Positions 36,109-44,848 of a stretch of 64,000 nt of DNA are shown here, piece by piece. The notes below the pieces were generated by a model. That model saw only the letters and a list, made by a program, of their open reading frames with translations. It was not told the DNA's origin and ran no database searches. Where the stretch lies: contig NZ_VLIY01000006.1 in NCBI RefSeq assembly GCF_007489285.1, positions 124,001 to 188,000 on the forward strand. Reading direction: 5' to 3'. How positions within the stretch are numbered: position 1 is the stretch's first letter; every line of letters starts with the position of its first letter. This stretch comes from Skermania sp. ID1734. GTDB lineage: Bacteria > Actinomycetota > Actinomycetes > Mycobacteriales > Mycobacteriaceae. Made by a program: the position numbers and the translations under genes.

Positions 36109-37099
36109 TACCGTCGTTGACGCGCACAAGAACTACGGCGACTTCGCGGCGCTGGACGACGTGTCCCTCGACATCCCGTCCGGCGCGCTCACCGCGCTGC
36201 TGGGACCGTCGGGCTCGGGCAAGTCGACGCTGCTGCGGTCGATTGCGGGCCTGGAAACCTTGGATTCGGGCTCGATTCGGATCGCCGGGCGGGACGTCAC
36301 CGGTGTCTCGCCGCAGAAACGCGACATCGGCTTCGTGTTTCAGCACTACGCCGCGTTCAAGCACATGACGGTCCGTGACAACGTGGCGTTCGGGCTGAAA
36401 ATTCGCAAGCGGCCCAAGACCGAAATCGCCCGCCGGGTGGACGAATTGCTCGGCATCGTTGGCCTCGACGGCTTTCAGCATCGTTATCCCGCGCAGCTGT
36501 CGGGTGGTCAGCGCCAGCGCATGGCACTGGCGCGCGCCTTGGCCGTCGATCCCAAGGTGCTGTTGCTCGACGAGCCGTTCGGTGCGCTCGACGCCAAGGT
36601 TCGCGCCGACCTGCGCAAGTGGCTGCGTCGGCTGCACGACGAGGTGCACGTCACCACCGTGCTGGTCACCCACGACCAGGAGGAGGCGCTCGACATTGCC
36701 GATCGGATTGCGGTGATGAACCGCGGTCGAATCGAGCAGGTGGGTTCACCGCAGGAGCTTTACGACAAGCCCGCCAACCGGTTTGTCATGTCCTTCCTCG
36801 GCGATGTGGCCAAGCTGAACGGTCAACTGGTGCGCCCGCACGACATTCGCGTGGGCCGTGACCCCATGATGGCCATCTCGCAAGCGGAGGGAACCGCGGA
36901 GACGGCCGGGGTGACCAGGGCCGTCGTCGAACGTGTGGTCCGGTTGGGCTTCGAGGTGCGTGTCGAGATGCGCAACGCCGCGACCGGCGACGGCTTCACC
37001 GCGCAGGTGACCCGCGGTGACAGCGAGGCGCTGCAATTGAAGGCGGGGGAGACGGTGTATGTGCGGGCGACCCGGGTGCCGCAGATTCCAGGCGAGTAG
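36104..37099 (+). CDS. cysA: Sulfate ABC transporter ATP-binding protein
   Basis: A 331-residue ATPase driving sulfate import. Walker A is [13 protein letters not shown] near 32, the signature is [15 protein letters not shown] near 130, Walker B is [11 protein letters not shown] near 152 and the switch His is in [12 protein letters not shown]-terminal TOBE/CysA regulatory domain covers about 235-331. The start has SD GGGAGG 7 nt upstream. It completes subI-cysT-cysW-cysA and ends 24 bp before the convergent cbiX. Confidence 0.95.
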   Translation: MITVVDAHKNYGDFAALDDVSLDIPSGALTALLGPSGSGKSTLLRSIAGLETLDSGSIRIAGRDVTGVSPQKRDIGFVFQHYAAFKHMTVRDNVAFGLKIRKRPKTEIARRVDELLGIVGLDGFQHRYPAQLSGGQRQRMALARALAVDPKVLLLDEPFGALDAKVRADLRKWLRRLHDEVHVTTVLVTHDQEEALDIADRIAVMNRGRIEQVGSPQELYDKPANRFVMSFLGDVAKLNGQLVRPHDIRVGRDPMMAISQAEGTAETAGVTRAVVERVVRLGFEVRVEMRNAATGDGFTAQVTRGDSEALQLKAGETVYVRATRVPQIPGE

Positions 37100-37123
37100 C
37101 TAGCGGCGCGCCCGGGTACCGGC

Positions 37124-37873
37124 TCAGGCGACCACCCGCGCCGCAGCGCCGCCGGAATGCATGGCCGCGCGAGCCGCATCGAACCGGTCGAGTGCGACCT
37201 CGACGAGCCCGCGATGCGCTCCGATCGTCGCCGCGTGCGCCAAACCCGGCGTCGCCGCGAACAGACGGTCGGTCAACAGGCCCGGCGCAAGAAACCACGG
37301 CGCCACCACGATTCGGCCGGCGCCCGACGCGCGCAATTCGGCCACGGCTTGCTCGACGGCCGGCTCGGTCGCGGTGACGAAGCAACTACCCACCCGCCAC
37401 CGAGTTCCCGAGCATACTTGGGCAGCAACCGCTTTGGTTCGTTCGTTCGCAGCCGTCGACGATGACCCGACTCCAGCGAGGGCGATGCCGATGCTCGGGT
37501 CGTCGACGGTGACGTCGGTGTCCAGAATCCGTTCCCGCACAGCGGCAGCCAGTCGGGCATCCGTGCCGAGCACCTCAGCTTGGATCAGCGTTAACTCGGG
37601 ATGACGCAGGCACGCAAGGGCGAGCATGGCCGGCAAGTCAACGCGGGCATGGAAGGCGTTGCCGAGCAGCAGCGGTACGACGACAGCCTCCCGGTAGCCT
37701 TGTGCAGCAACCGAATCGATCACTTGGCTGACCGAGGGAGCGTTGAGATCCAGAAACGACAGGCGCACATCGAGCCCCGGCCGCGCTAGGCGCAACTCCG
37801 AAACCATCGCCGCGACTGTCGCTGCCGAGCGGGGATCGCGGCTCCCGTGCGCAACCGCAATGAGTGCGGTCAC
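37124..37873 (-). CDS. Sirohydrochlorin ferrochelatase / CbiX-family chelatase
   Basis: A 249-residue protein with two CbiX-like halves. The first has the chelatase His in IAVAHGSRDPRS near residue 9 and VPLLLGNAFHARVDLP. The second half (about 125-235) has VGSSSTAANE and VAPWFLAPGLLTDRL but a less conserved metal site. It likely inserts Fe into sirohydrochlorin to make siroheme for the sulfite reductase in the same operon. It corresponds to mycobacterial Che1 (Rv2393). It overlaps cysN by 4 bp (ATGA), so it is translationally coupled as the last gene of the sirA operon. Confidence 0.86.
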   Translation of the reverse strand: MTALIAVAHGSRDPRSAATVAAMVSELRLARPGLDVRLSFLDLNAPSVSQVIDSVAAQGYREAVVVPLLLGNAFHARVDLPAMLALACLRHPELTLIQAEVLGTDARLAAAVRERILDTDVTVDDPSIGIALAGVGSSSTAANERTKAVAAQVCSGTRWRVGSCFVTATEPAVEQAVAELRASGAGRIVVAPWFLAPGLLTDRLFAATPGLAHAATIGAHRGLVEVALDRFDAARAAMHSGGAAARVVA

Positions 37874-39201
37874 GACACCGGGGCGGTGCCGACCTCGACG
37901 GCGCTCAGCACGTCGCCGACCAGACCGGCCGCCAACGTGTTGCCACCTGCCGGATCGATCAGCAAGAAACTGCCGGTGTGCCGGTTCACCGCGTAGTCGT
38001 CGGCGACGATGGGCTCCGCGACCCGAACCGAGATCCGGCCGAGATCGTTGAGCTCCAACGACTCCGGTCCCGGAACGGAGGCCAAGTTCTGTTCGTCGAA
38101 GCGTTCCACCAGTGCGCCCACGATGGCCTGCGTCGTGCGGGTTCCGTGCTTGAGCAGCAACCGGGCACCGGGACGCAACGGCTTCTCGGCGAGCCAGCAG
38201 ACTGTCGCCTCGAACTCCGAAATCGGCTCGGGGGCATCGGCGGCCGCTGCGATGGTGTCGCCGCGGGAGATGTCGAGGTCGTCTTCGAGGATCAGCGTCA
38301 CGCTGCGACCGGTTTGGGCTTGTTCCAGTTCGCCGTCGGCCGTGTCGATTCGGCGAACCGAGGTCCGAACACCCGACGGCAGCACCACCACTTCGTCGCC
38401 CGGCGCCACCGACCCGGCCGCGACCTGCCCTGCATAACCGCGGTAGTCGGGGTAATCGGCCGTGCGCGGACGAATCACGTACTGGACGGGGAAGCGCAGT
38501 CCGATGGAGTGCCGGCCGCGGGTGTCAGCGTCGACGGGCACCGACTCGAGGTGCTCGATGAGCGAGGGACCGTCGTAGTACGGAGTGTTGTCGGATCGGC
38601 TGGCCACGTTGTCGCCGTACTTGGCCGAGACCGGGATTTCCAGCACGTCCTCGCTCGACCAGCCAAGTGCCGTGGTCAGGGTGTTGAACTCGGCGGAGAT
38701 TTCCGCGAAAACCGCTGCCGGGTCGCCCGGTGCACCCCCCGCCGCTTCGCTCACCCCGATCAAGTCGATCTTGTTGACCGCCAGCACCAGTTTCGGCACA
38801 CCGAGCAACGCCAACACGGCCGCGTGCCGACGCGTCTGCTCCACAACGCCCTTGCGCGCGTCGACCAGCAGGATCACCAGCTGAGCGGTGGACGCGCCGC
38901 TGACGGTGTTGCGGGTGTACTGCACGTGCCCGGGGGTGTCGGCCAGCACGAAAGACCGCTTGGGCGTGGCGAAATAGCGGTAGGCCACGTCGATGGTGAT
39001 GCCCTGTTCCCGCTCTGCGCGCAGGCCGTCGACGAGCAGCGACAGGTCCGGGGTGGCCAAACCCCTGTCGACCGACGCGCGGGTGACGGCGTCGATCTGG
39101 TCGGCCAGCACCGACTTGGTGTCGTACAGCAACCGCCCGACCAGCGTCGACTTGCCGTCGTCGACCGATCCGGCGGTTGCCAGCCTCAGTAAGTCACTCA
39201 T
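37870..39201 (-). CDS. cysN: Sulfate adenylyltransferase subunit 1 (GTPase)
   Basis: A 443-residue EF-Tu-like GTPase that drives APS formation by CysD. G1 is AGSVDDGKSTLVGRLLYD near residue 10, G3 ADTPGHVQYTRN near 90 and G4 NKIDL near 145, followed by two beta-barrel domains. It lacks the C-terminal APS kinase (CysC) domain present in mycobacterial CysNC. That fits the neighbouring CysH, which has the iron-sulfur cysteines of an APS (not PAPS) reductase. It starts 2 bp after the cysD stop. Confidence 0.95.
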   Translation of the reverse strand: MSDLLRLATAGSVDDGKSTLVGRLLYDTKSVLADQIDAVTRASVDRGLATPDLSLLVDGLRAEREQGITIDVAYRYFATPKRSFVLADTPGHVQYTRNTVSGASTAQLVILLVDARKGVVEQTRRHAAVLALLGVPKLVLAVNKIDLIGVSEAAGGAPGDPAAVFAEISAEFNTLTTALGWSSEDVLEIPVSAKYGDNVASRSDNTPYYDGPSLIEHLESVPVDADTRGRHSIGLRFPVQYVIRPRTADYPDYRGYAGQVAAGSVAPGDEVVVLPSGVRTSVRRIDTADGELEQAQTGRSVTLILEDDLDISRGDTIAAAADAPEPISEFEATVCWLAEKPLRPGARLLLKHGTRTTQAIVGALVERFDEQNLASVPGPESLELNDLGRISVRVAEPIVADDYAVNRHTGSFLLIDPAGGNTLAAGLVGDVLSAVEVGTAPVS

Positions 39202-39203
39202 GC

Positions 39204-40130
39204 TCAGAAATAACCTTCACGCTTGCGGTCTTCCATGGCGGCCTCGGAAACGCGGTCATCACCGCGCGTCGCGCCGCGCTCGGTCAGTCGGGAGGCGGCG
39301 ACTTCGGCCAGGATGGCCTCGTTGTCGGCGGCCTCGGAAAGCACTGCGCCGGTGGTGGATCCGTCACCCACCGTGCGGTAACGCACGGACCGGCTCTCCA
39401 GCACCTCACCGTCGCGCGGCCCGCCCCAGGAGCCCGGCGTCATCCACATGCCGTCGCGTTGGTAGACCTTGCGCTCGTGCGCGTAATAGATGCTGGCCAG
39501 CGCGACATCCTCGCGGGCGATGTAGCGCCATACGTCGAGTTCGGTCCAGTTACTCAGCGGAAACACCCGGACGTGCTCGCCCGGTGCGTGCCGACCGTTG
39601 TACAGGTTCCACAGCTCGGGCCGTTGCCGCTTCGGGTCCCACTGCCCAAAAGCGTTGCGGAGGGAGAAAATTCGCTCCTTGGCCCGCGAGCGCTCCTCGT
39701 CGCGCCGGCCGCCACCGAACACCGCGTCGAAGCGATTCTCGGTGATGGCGTCGAGCAGCGGAATGGTCTGCAACGGGTTGCGGATTCCGTCAGGGCGTTC
39801 GGTGAGCCGACCGTCGGCGAGGTAGTCCTCCACCTTGGCGACGTGCAACCGCAGGCCGTAGCGGGACACCACCTCGTCGCGGAACGACAGCACCTCGTCG
39901 AAATTGTGCCCGGTATCTACGTGCAGCAGCGAAAATGGCAGCGGCGCAGGCCAAAACGCTTTGATGGCCAGATGCAGCAGCACGGTGGAGTCCTTGCCGC
40001 CGGAGAACAGGATCACCGGCCGCTCGAACTCCCCGGCGACCTCGCGGAAGATGTGAATTGCCTCGGACTCCAGCGCTGCGAGGGTGTCGAACGTTTCCAA
40101 CTTCGAAACTGTCAGCGTCGATGCGGTCAT
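39204..40130 (-). CDS. cysD: Sulfate adenylyltransferase subunit 2
   Basis: A 308-residue ATP pyrophosphatase-fold protein that makes adenosine 5'-phosphosulfate from sulfate and ATP. The PP-loop is ILFSGGKDSTVLLHLA near residue 40. HVDTGHNFDEV, VFGGGRRDEERSRAKE and FPLSNWTELDVWRYI are typical of CysD. ATG 40130 (MTASTL) overlaps the cysH stop by 4 bp; the frame is open 18 bases further upstream. It acts as a heterodimer with CysN. Confidence 0.95.
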   Translation of the reverse strand: MTASTLTVSKLETFDTLAALESEAIHIFREVAGEFERPVILFSGGKDSTVLLHLAIKAFWPAPLPFSLLHVDTGHNFDEVLSFRDEVVSRYGLRLHVAKVEDYLADGRLTERPDGIRNPLQTIPLLDAITENRFDAVFGGGRRDEERSRAKERIFSLRNAFGQWDPKRQRPELWNLYNGRHAPGEHVRVFPLSNWTELDVWRYIAREDVALASIYYAHERKVYQRDGMWMTPGSWGGPRDGEVLESRSVRYRTVGDGSTTGAVLSEAADNEAILAEVAASRLTERGATRGDDRVSEAAMEDRKREGYF

Positions 40131-40864
40131 GATGCGTGCAACCCACATTCGGTCTTGGCAAAGCCGGCCCAGCGGCCGCTTCGCGGATCGGATCCCGGTT
40201 CCGGCTTACGGGTGCAGGGCGCGCACCCGATCGACGGATAGCCCTCCTCGACAAGGGGATTGACGAGAATGCCGTGCTCGGTGATGTAATTCTCCATGTC
40301 GTCGTCCGACCAAGCCGCGATCGGGTTGATCTTCACCAACCCGAAGGACTCGTCGAACGAAATCAGCGGCGCGTTGGCACGCGTCGGCGATTCGACGCGA
40401 CGGATACCCGTCACCCAGGCGCGGTAGTTCTGCAAAGTGTTGCGCAGCGGAACCACCTTGCGTAGCCGGCAGCACTCGTTCGGATCACGAGCGAACAGGT
40501 CCTTGCCGAGGAGTCTGTTCTGCTCGTCGACGGTGTGCTCCGGGCGCGCGTTGACCACATTGACGCCGTAGACGGCCTCGACCGCGTCACGGGTGCCGAT
40601 CGTCTCGGCGAAGTGGTAACCCGTGTCGAGAAACAGAACGTCCACACCGGGGCGCACCTGCGCGGCAAGGTGAACCAGGACGGCGTCCTGCATGTTCGAG
40701 GCCACGATGTAGCCGGATCGGTCTCCAGCGGATGGCCCACCGAACGTGTCCTCGGTCCACTGCAACAGTTCCTGCGCCGAGGCATCTTTCAACTCGGCTG
40801 CGGCGGTTTCCGCCAGAGTTTTCAAATCGCTCATTTGTGTTTTCGGCTCTTCGCTGACGCTCAT
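40127..40864 (-). CDS. cysH: Adenylylsulfate (APS) reductase, assimilatory
   Basis: A 245-residue reductase that turns APS into sulfite with thioredoxin. It carries the four cysteines of a [4Fe-4S] cluster (CCRLRK near 131 and CAPC near 214), which mark APS rather than PAPS specificity, and the catalytic C-terminal TECGLH. DTGYHFAET and GIRRVESPTRA are family motifs. It overlaps sirA and cysD by 4 bp each (ATGA), so the operon is strictly coupled. Absence of a CysC domain in CysN agrees with direct APS reduction. Confidence 0.95.
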   Translation of the reverse strand: MSVSEEPKTQMSDLKTLAETAAAELKDASAQELLQWTEDTFGGPSAGDRSGYIVASNMQDAVLVHLAAQVRPGVDVLFLDTGYHFAETIGTRDAVEAVYGVNVVNARPEHTVDEQNRLLGKDLFARDPNECCRLRKVVPLRNTLQNYRAWVTGIRRVESPTRANAPLISFDESFGLVKINPIAAWSDDDMENYITEHGILVNPLVEEGYPSIGCAPCTRKPEPGSDPRSGRWAGFAKTECGLHAS

Positions 40865-42654
40865 CGCAAGTCCGCCTCGTCTGCCCGCACAACCCACTCC
40901 GCGAAGCGTTCGCCCTCGTTCTTGTGCTTGATGAAGTTGCGCACCAACCGCTCGATGTAGTCGGTCACCTCGTGGCCATAAACCTTGTGCTGGCGCAGCT
41001 TTCGGCCGAACCCGATGTCCCAGCCGAGCGATCCGCCAAGATGCACCTGGAAGCCCTCGACGTGGCCGCCCTCGCCGTCGTCGATGAGCTGGCCCTTGAA
41101 GCCGATGTCGGCGACCTGGGTGCGGGCGCACGAGTTCGGGCAACCGTTGATGTTCACGGTGATCGGCACGTCGAGCTGCATGTTGAGCTCCTCCAGCCGC
41201 TGCTCCAGCTCCGGAACCAAAGCCTGTGAACGGCTGCGTGTCTCGGTGAACGACAGCTTGCAGAACTCCAGCCCGGTGCAGGCGATCAGGTTGCGGCGCC
41301 ACCGCGACGGCCGCGACGTCAGCCCGACGGCCTCCAAATCGCGGTCGAGTTGCTCGATACGGTCTGTCGCGACATTGACCACCACCAGTTTCTGGTACGG
41401 CGTCAGCCGGACCGACTCGCTGCCGGCCCGCTCCATCGCGTCGGCCAGCGCGTCGAGGATCGTTCCCGACACGCGACCCGAAACAGCCGAGAAGCCAACG
41501 GCATTCAAGCCGTTCTTGAGCTTGGTAATGCCGACGTGGTCGAGCGGATGCTTTGGCGGTACGGGCGCCGGACCGTCGATGAGCTTGCGCTTCAAGTATT
41601 CGGTTTCGAGAACTTCCCGAAACTTCTCTACACCCCAGTCCTTGATGAGAAACTTCAGCCGGGCCTTGGACCGCAGCCGACGGTAACCGTAGTCGCGGAA
41701 GATGCCGACGACGCCGGCCCACACCTCGGGCACCTCGTCGAGAGGCACCCACACGCCAAGTCGTTGCGCGAGCATGGGATTGGTCGAGAGGCCGCCGCCG
41801 ACCCACAGGTCGAGCCCCGGTCCGTGCTCCGGGTGCACCACGCCGACAAACGAGACGTCGTTGATTTCGTGGACCACGTCCTGCAGCCCTGAAACCGCGG
41901 TCTTGAATTTACGCGGCAGGTTGGCAAAGGCCGGGTCGCCGATGTAGCGGCGCTTGATTTCGGCGAGTGCGGGGGAGGCGTCGAGCACCTCGTCGACGGC
42001 CAACCCGGCCAGCGGCGAACCGAGCATGCCGCGTGGGCAGTCGCCGCACGCCTCGGTGGTCTGCAACCCAACCGCGTCGAGGCGCCGCCAGATTTCGGGC
42101 ACGTTCTCGATCTCCACCCAGTGCAGCTGGATGTTCTGCCGATCGGAGATGTCGGCGGTGTCGCGCGCGAACTCCTTCGAGATCCCGGCGATGGTGCGCA
42201 CCTGGTCGACATTCAGTTTTCCGCCATCGGTGCGGATGCGCATCATGAAGTACGGCGCTTCCAGCACGTCGATGTTGTCGTCGCCGGTCCAGGTGCCGTC
42301 ATACCCCTGGGCGCGCTGGGTGTAGAGGCCCATCCAGCGGAATCGTCCGCGCAGGTCCGACTTGTCGATTCCGTCGAACCCGGTCTGGGCGTAAATGTCG
42401 AGAATTCGCTTGCGGACGTTGAGCGGGTGGTCGTCCTTCTTGGATTGCTCGTTCGGGTTCAGCGGCTCCCGGTAGCCGAGCGCCCACTGTCCCTCGCCGC
42501 GGCGCTTGGCCGGGCGGGCGGTGCGCTCCCGCGGGGCGACAGTCGCGTCCCGTTGGGCTTTGGTGGCGTGCGCCGCACGCACGCGCGCCGACTGTTCGCG
42601 ATGTGGGCGTTCGGCGCGCGCTGTGGCGGGGCCGGCGTCGGTGTTCGACGTCAT
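40861..42654 (-). CDS. sirA: Sulfite reductase (ferredoxin)
   Basis: A 597-residue siroheme enzyme that reduces sulfite to sulfide. Two ferredoxin-like half domains and the siroheme/[4Fe-4S] cysteines are present: CTGLEFC near 434 and NGCPNSCAR near 478. CGDCPRGMLGSPLAG is also typical. Nitrite reductase (NirA) shares this architecture; context with cysH, cysD, cysN and a chelatase favours sulfite. It is the first structural gene of the leftward operon, 109 bp downstream of the CSCCC leader peptide. The N-terminal 55 residues are Arg/Ala-rich and poorly conserved, so the exact start (ATG 42654) is less certain. Confidence 0.93.
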   Translation of the reverse strand: MTSNTDAGPATARAERPHREQSARVRAAHATKAQRDATVAPRERTARPAKRRGEGQWALGYREPLNPNEQSKKDDHPLNVRKRILDIYAQTGFDGIDKSDLRGRFRWMGLYTQRAQGYDGTWTGDDNIDVLEAPYFMMRIRTDGGKLNVDQVRTIAGISKEFARDTADISDRQNIQLHWVEIENVPEIWRRLDAVGLQTTEACGDCPRGMLGSPLAGLAVDEVLDASPALAEIKRRYIGDPAFANLPRKFKTAVSGLQDVVHEINDVSFVGVVHPEHGPGLDLWVGGGLSTNPMLAQRLGVWVPLDEVPEVWAGVVGIFRDYGYRRLRSKARLKFLIKDWGVEKFREVLETEYLKRKLIDGPAPVPPKHPLDHVGITKLKNGLNAVGFSAVSGRVSGTILDALADAMERAGSESVRLTPYQKLVVVNVATDRIEQLDRDLEAVGLTSRPSRWRRNLIACTGLEFCKLSFTETRSRSQALVPELEQRLEELNMQLDVPITVNINGCPNSCARTQVADIGFKGQLIDDGEGGHVEGFQVHLGGSLGWDIGFGRKLRQHKVYGHEVTDYIERLVRNFIKHKNEGERFAEWVVRADEADLR

Positions 42655-42763
42655 GCAGGTCGCTCCTGAAGATCGATAGCAGCTGATAGCGGCGACGCAA
42701 GGGGTTGACTCGCGTCAGTTGCACCGCAACCAGCGGAATATGGCGAAATAGATGGCAGCTGGT

Positions 42764-42889
42764 TTACCGGGCGAGGCTCGGAAGACAACAGCAGCTACAC
42801 ACTCGCTTGAGATCAACGTGGCGACGTGCCACCAACCGCACATCTGTGGCACCCAGCGGCATCGCGGGCAGGCGGCGCAGTGCGGTCAT
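42764..42889 (-). CDS. Cys-rich leader peptide of the sulfite reductase operon (Ms4527A-like)
   Basis: A 41-codon frame on the minus strand ends RRHVDLKRVCSCCCLPSLAR, with four Cys codons in five. This matches the Ms4527A family of Cys-rich leader peptides described in mycobacteria upstream of the sulfite reductase operon, whose translation senses cysteine supply. The ATG at 42889 is preceded by CAGAAT and 7 nt, consistent with a leaderless mRNA. Shorter starts (ATG 42862, GTG 42841) are possible; the latter gives a 25-residue peptide. The stop is 109 bp before sirA, space for attenuator structures. The family name is from memory. Confidence 0.78.
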   Translation of the reverse strand: MTALRRLPAMPLGATDVRLVARRHVDLKRVCSCCCLPSLAR

Positions 42890-42902
42890 GCGGGACATTC
42901 TG
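42889..42902 (-). promoter_or_regulatory. -10 element of the sirA-operon leaderless transcript
   Basis: On the minus strand CAGAAT lies 7 nt before the leader peptide ATG, the spacing of leaderless starts. It lacks the usual first T and there is no good -35, which fits a promoter needing an activator. Confidence 0.4.
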
Positions 42903-42936
42903 CCATGTCACACGGGGTTGTTGCCGCCGCGCAGCA

Positions 42937-42962
42937 TATTTCCCCAATTTTTCGGGGAAATA
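42937..42962. promoter_or_regulatory. Inverted repeat 60 bp upstream of the sirA leader start
   Basis: TATTTCCCC (42937-42945) and GGGGAAATA (42954-42962) are perfect 9-bp arms around an 8-bp AT-rich centre. The midpoint is about 60 bp upstream of the presumed start at 42889, a classical activator position. It could alternatively be a hairpin related to the adjacent repeat at 42995. Confidence 0.45.
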
Positions 42963-42994
42963 CCCCTGGTGACGGGTGACTGTGATGTTGGACA

Positions 42995-43055
42995 CCGTCG
43001 ATCGAGCGCATAGTTTTCGGCGTCGTTAGCCGCAGATTTGCGACGAAAACTATGC
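42995..43055. repeat. 61-bp inverted-repeat element, copy 1
   Basis: The sequence holds perfect inner arms GCATAGTTTTCG (43008-43019) and CGAAAACTATGC (43044-43055), and outer CCGTCGA / TCGACGG arms extending to 43064. It matches 44018-44078 at 57 of 61 positions in the same orientation. It stands 90 bp upstream of the frameshifted AbiEi-type gene. Confidence 0.8.
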
Positions 43056-43144
43056 ATTCGACGGTTTGAAGTTATCCACAGGCAGCGGCATTTGCCCAGG
43101 TCGACCCGAAAGCACCGGGCTGAGCGCAGTGCAGGGTAATTGGC

Positions 43145-44036
43145 ATGCGACCCAATTTGGCGGCATTGGCGACAGCCCAGTGGGGTGTGTTCACTTTTCA
43201 GCAGGCCAGGGCCTCCTACACAGACGGCGAGATTCGGACGCTGATCCGGCGCGGCGACTGGGTGAGAGTCTTCCGCGGTGTCTACCGCCAATCTGCGACA
43301 ACACCCGATGTCCGGCTGATGCTGACCGCGGCGTCTCTCACGCTCGGCGCGCCGGTCGCGGCATGCCACGACACCGCTGCACAACTGCACGGCTTTGGTG
43401 TGCTGGACTCCCCGAAGCTGCATGTTGTTGACCCCGGCTGCCCGAATGTCGCGACCCGAGTTGGTTGTTCACCGCGAGAAGACCAGCGGACTGGTTCGCG
43501 TCGGCGGCGTCCTCACGACGTCCGCGGCACGGACCGCGATAGACCTCGCGCGCAACTACAACCGACTGGACGCGCTCGCGTTGCTCGACCGATGCCTGCA
43601 GCGCGGACTGGACAAGCGGGTGCTTTACGACGAACTCGACCGCCAGACGGGCAAACGCGGCTACCGCCAGGCGTCGGAGTTGCTCGGCTATGCCGACGTG
43701 CGCGCCGAGTCGCCAATGGAGTCGCGAACGCGGATGCGGTGCATCCATGCCGGTCTGCCGATGCCGACTCCGCAGGTGGTGGTGTGGTGTGGTGGAGTTG
43801 CGCGTCGCCTCGATCTCGGGTGGGAGGAATGGCTGATCGGACTCGACTTCGAAAGCGCGCAGTTCCACAGTGGCGCGGACGCGGCGACCAGGGATAATCC
43901 GCGGCACAACGCGCTTGTGCTGGCGGGTTGGCAGATGTACTACGCGACCGCCGGGTCGGTTTACCGGAATCCCGAACAGTTCATCGGTCCGATTCGGGCC
44001 GCCATAGAGCTGGCTCGCCGTCGATCGAGCGCATAG
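43145..44036 (+). pseudogene. Frameshifted AbiEi-type / DUF559-like protein
   Basis: The N-terminal half (from ATG 43145) reads FTFQQARASYTDGEIRTLIRR, a winged-helix AbiEi_4-type domain. It passes RVFRGVYR to HDTAAQLHGFGV and then continues sensibly only in the next frame: RPELVVHREKTSGLVRVGG, to a C-terminal DUF559/restriction-endonuclease-like end (GLDFESAQFHSGADAATRDN, NALVLAGWQMYYAT). Removing one C from the CCCC run at 43432-43435 would restore one protein of about 296 residues. It is either a recent pseudogene or a base-calling error. Such genes are common, multi-copy and often solitary in actinobacteria. Two repeat copies bracket it, and its stop lies inside copy 2. Confidence 0.75.
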
Positions 44037-44078
44037 TTCTCGGCGTCGTTAGCCGCGGATTCGCGCCGAAAACTATGC
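44018..44078. repeat. 61-bp inverted-repeat element, copy 2
   Basis: Direct copy of 42995-43055 with four differences. The inner arms here lengthen to about 15 bp with one mismatch (GCATAGTTCTCGGCG / CGCCGAAAACTATGC), because one change restores pairing. It contains the stop of the rightward AbiEi-type gene and ends 3 bp before the stop of the leftward lipoprotein gene, so it could act as a two-way terminator. Confidence 0.8.
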
Positions 44079-44080
44079 GT

Positions 44081-44704
44081 TCAAAACGTCGACTGGTTAT
44101 CGGTGGACACCTCGAACCCGTGCCCACTCTGCTCGCACCGCACACCCGCGGGCGTCGATGTGCACGTTGTGCCACGGGCGGTGATGGATTGGCCGTAGGC
44201 CAGCACCCGACCGCCGTTTGCGCCGACGAACACGCTGTGACTCAGGCAGACCAAATGTGCGCGCACGCCGCTGATTACTGCCGCGACCTGCTCTTTGGCC
44301 CCTGCCCCGCAATTGGCTGTGCCGCCAGGAACTACATCGACATGGTCGAGTTGGCAGCCCGTCCGGTACTCCCCGTTGGCCAAGATTCCGCACTTGATGT
44401 TGCCGGTCGGTGACTTGAAGAAGTAGGACGAGCCCTGCTGGTATTCGCGCGGGTCGACGGTGGTCGGTTCGGCGGCGCTGGTCGCTGTCGGACTCGTCGA
44501 CGTCGACGGCGGGGCAGTCGTCGTGGACTCCGTTGTTGAGGGGGTGGTCGTCGGGGTCGTCGTCGGCGTGACCGATGGCGTCACGACGGTAACCGGGACC
44601 GACGCCGGCTCGGGACTCCCGTTGATGGTTTCGCTCGAACAACCTGCGACGAGCACGAGCGCGACGATGACGCCCGCGGACTTCAGGCTCCGACGTTTCC
44701 GCAA
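44081..44704 (-). CDS. Secreted lipoprotein with Thr/Ser/Pro linker
   Basis: A 207-residue predicted lipoprotein of unknown function. The basic N-terminus RKRRSLKS, a hydrophobic helix and lipobox LVLVAGCSS are followed by a 55-residue Thr/Ser/Pro-rich linker (about 35-90) and a globular C-terminal domain of about 105 residues with six cysteines, probably disulfide-bonded (KSPTGNIKCGI, YRTGCQLDH). I chose TTG 44704 because GGGAGG lies 5 nt upstream and it leaves a proper signal peptide; an ATG at 44764 would add 20 polar residues. Similar exported proteins occur in Nocardia and Mycobacterium. Its stop abuts repeat copy 2. Confidence 0.78.
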   Translation of the reverse strand: MRKRRSLKSAGVIVALVLVAGCSSETINGSPEPASVPVTVVTPSVTPTTTPTTTPSTTESTTTAPPSTSTSPTATSAAEPTTVDPREYQQGSSYFFKSPTGNIKCGILANGEYRTGCQLDHVDVVPGGTANCGAGAKEQVAAVISGVRAHLVCLSHSVFVGANGGRVLAYGQSITARGTTCTSTPAGVRCEQSGHGFEVSTDNQSTF

Positions 44705-44848
44705 ACAAGCCTCCCGGCGCTCGGTTGTGTCTACGAGCGTCGCAAATCGAGACGGCCGAACCACTTGCCGTTATGAAGCTGTTACGCATCCCGATGGATC
44801 CCACAGGCCTGACGAGGCACCTCGCATCGAATAACGGACACTGGAGTC

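Noticed and set aside
37864-39192. 442-codon plus-strand frame opposite cysN
   Set aside because: cysN on the minus strand has all GTPase motifs; the plus frame is its shadow.
43072-43080. DnaA box TTATCCACA near the AbiEi-type gene
   Set aside because: A single site with no cluster, AT-rich region or origin gene nearby; likely chance.
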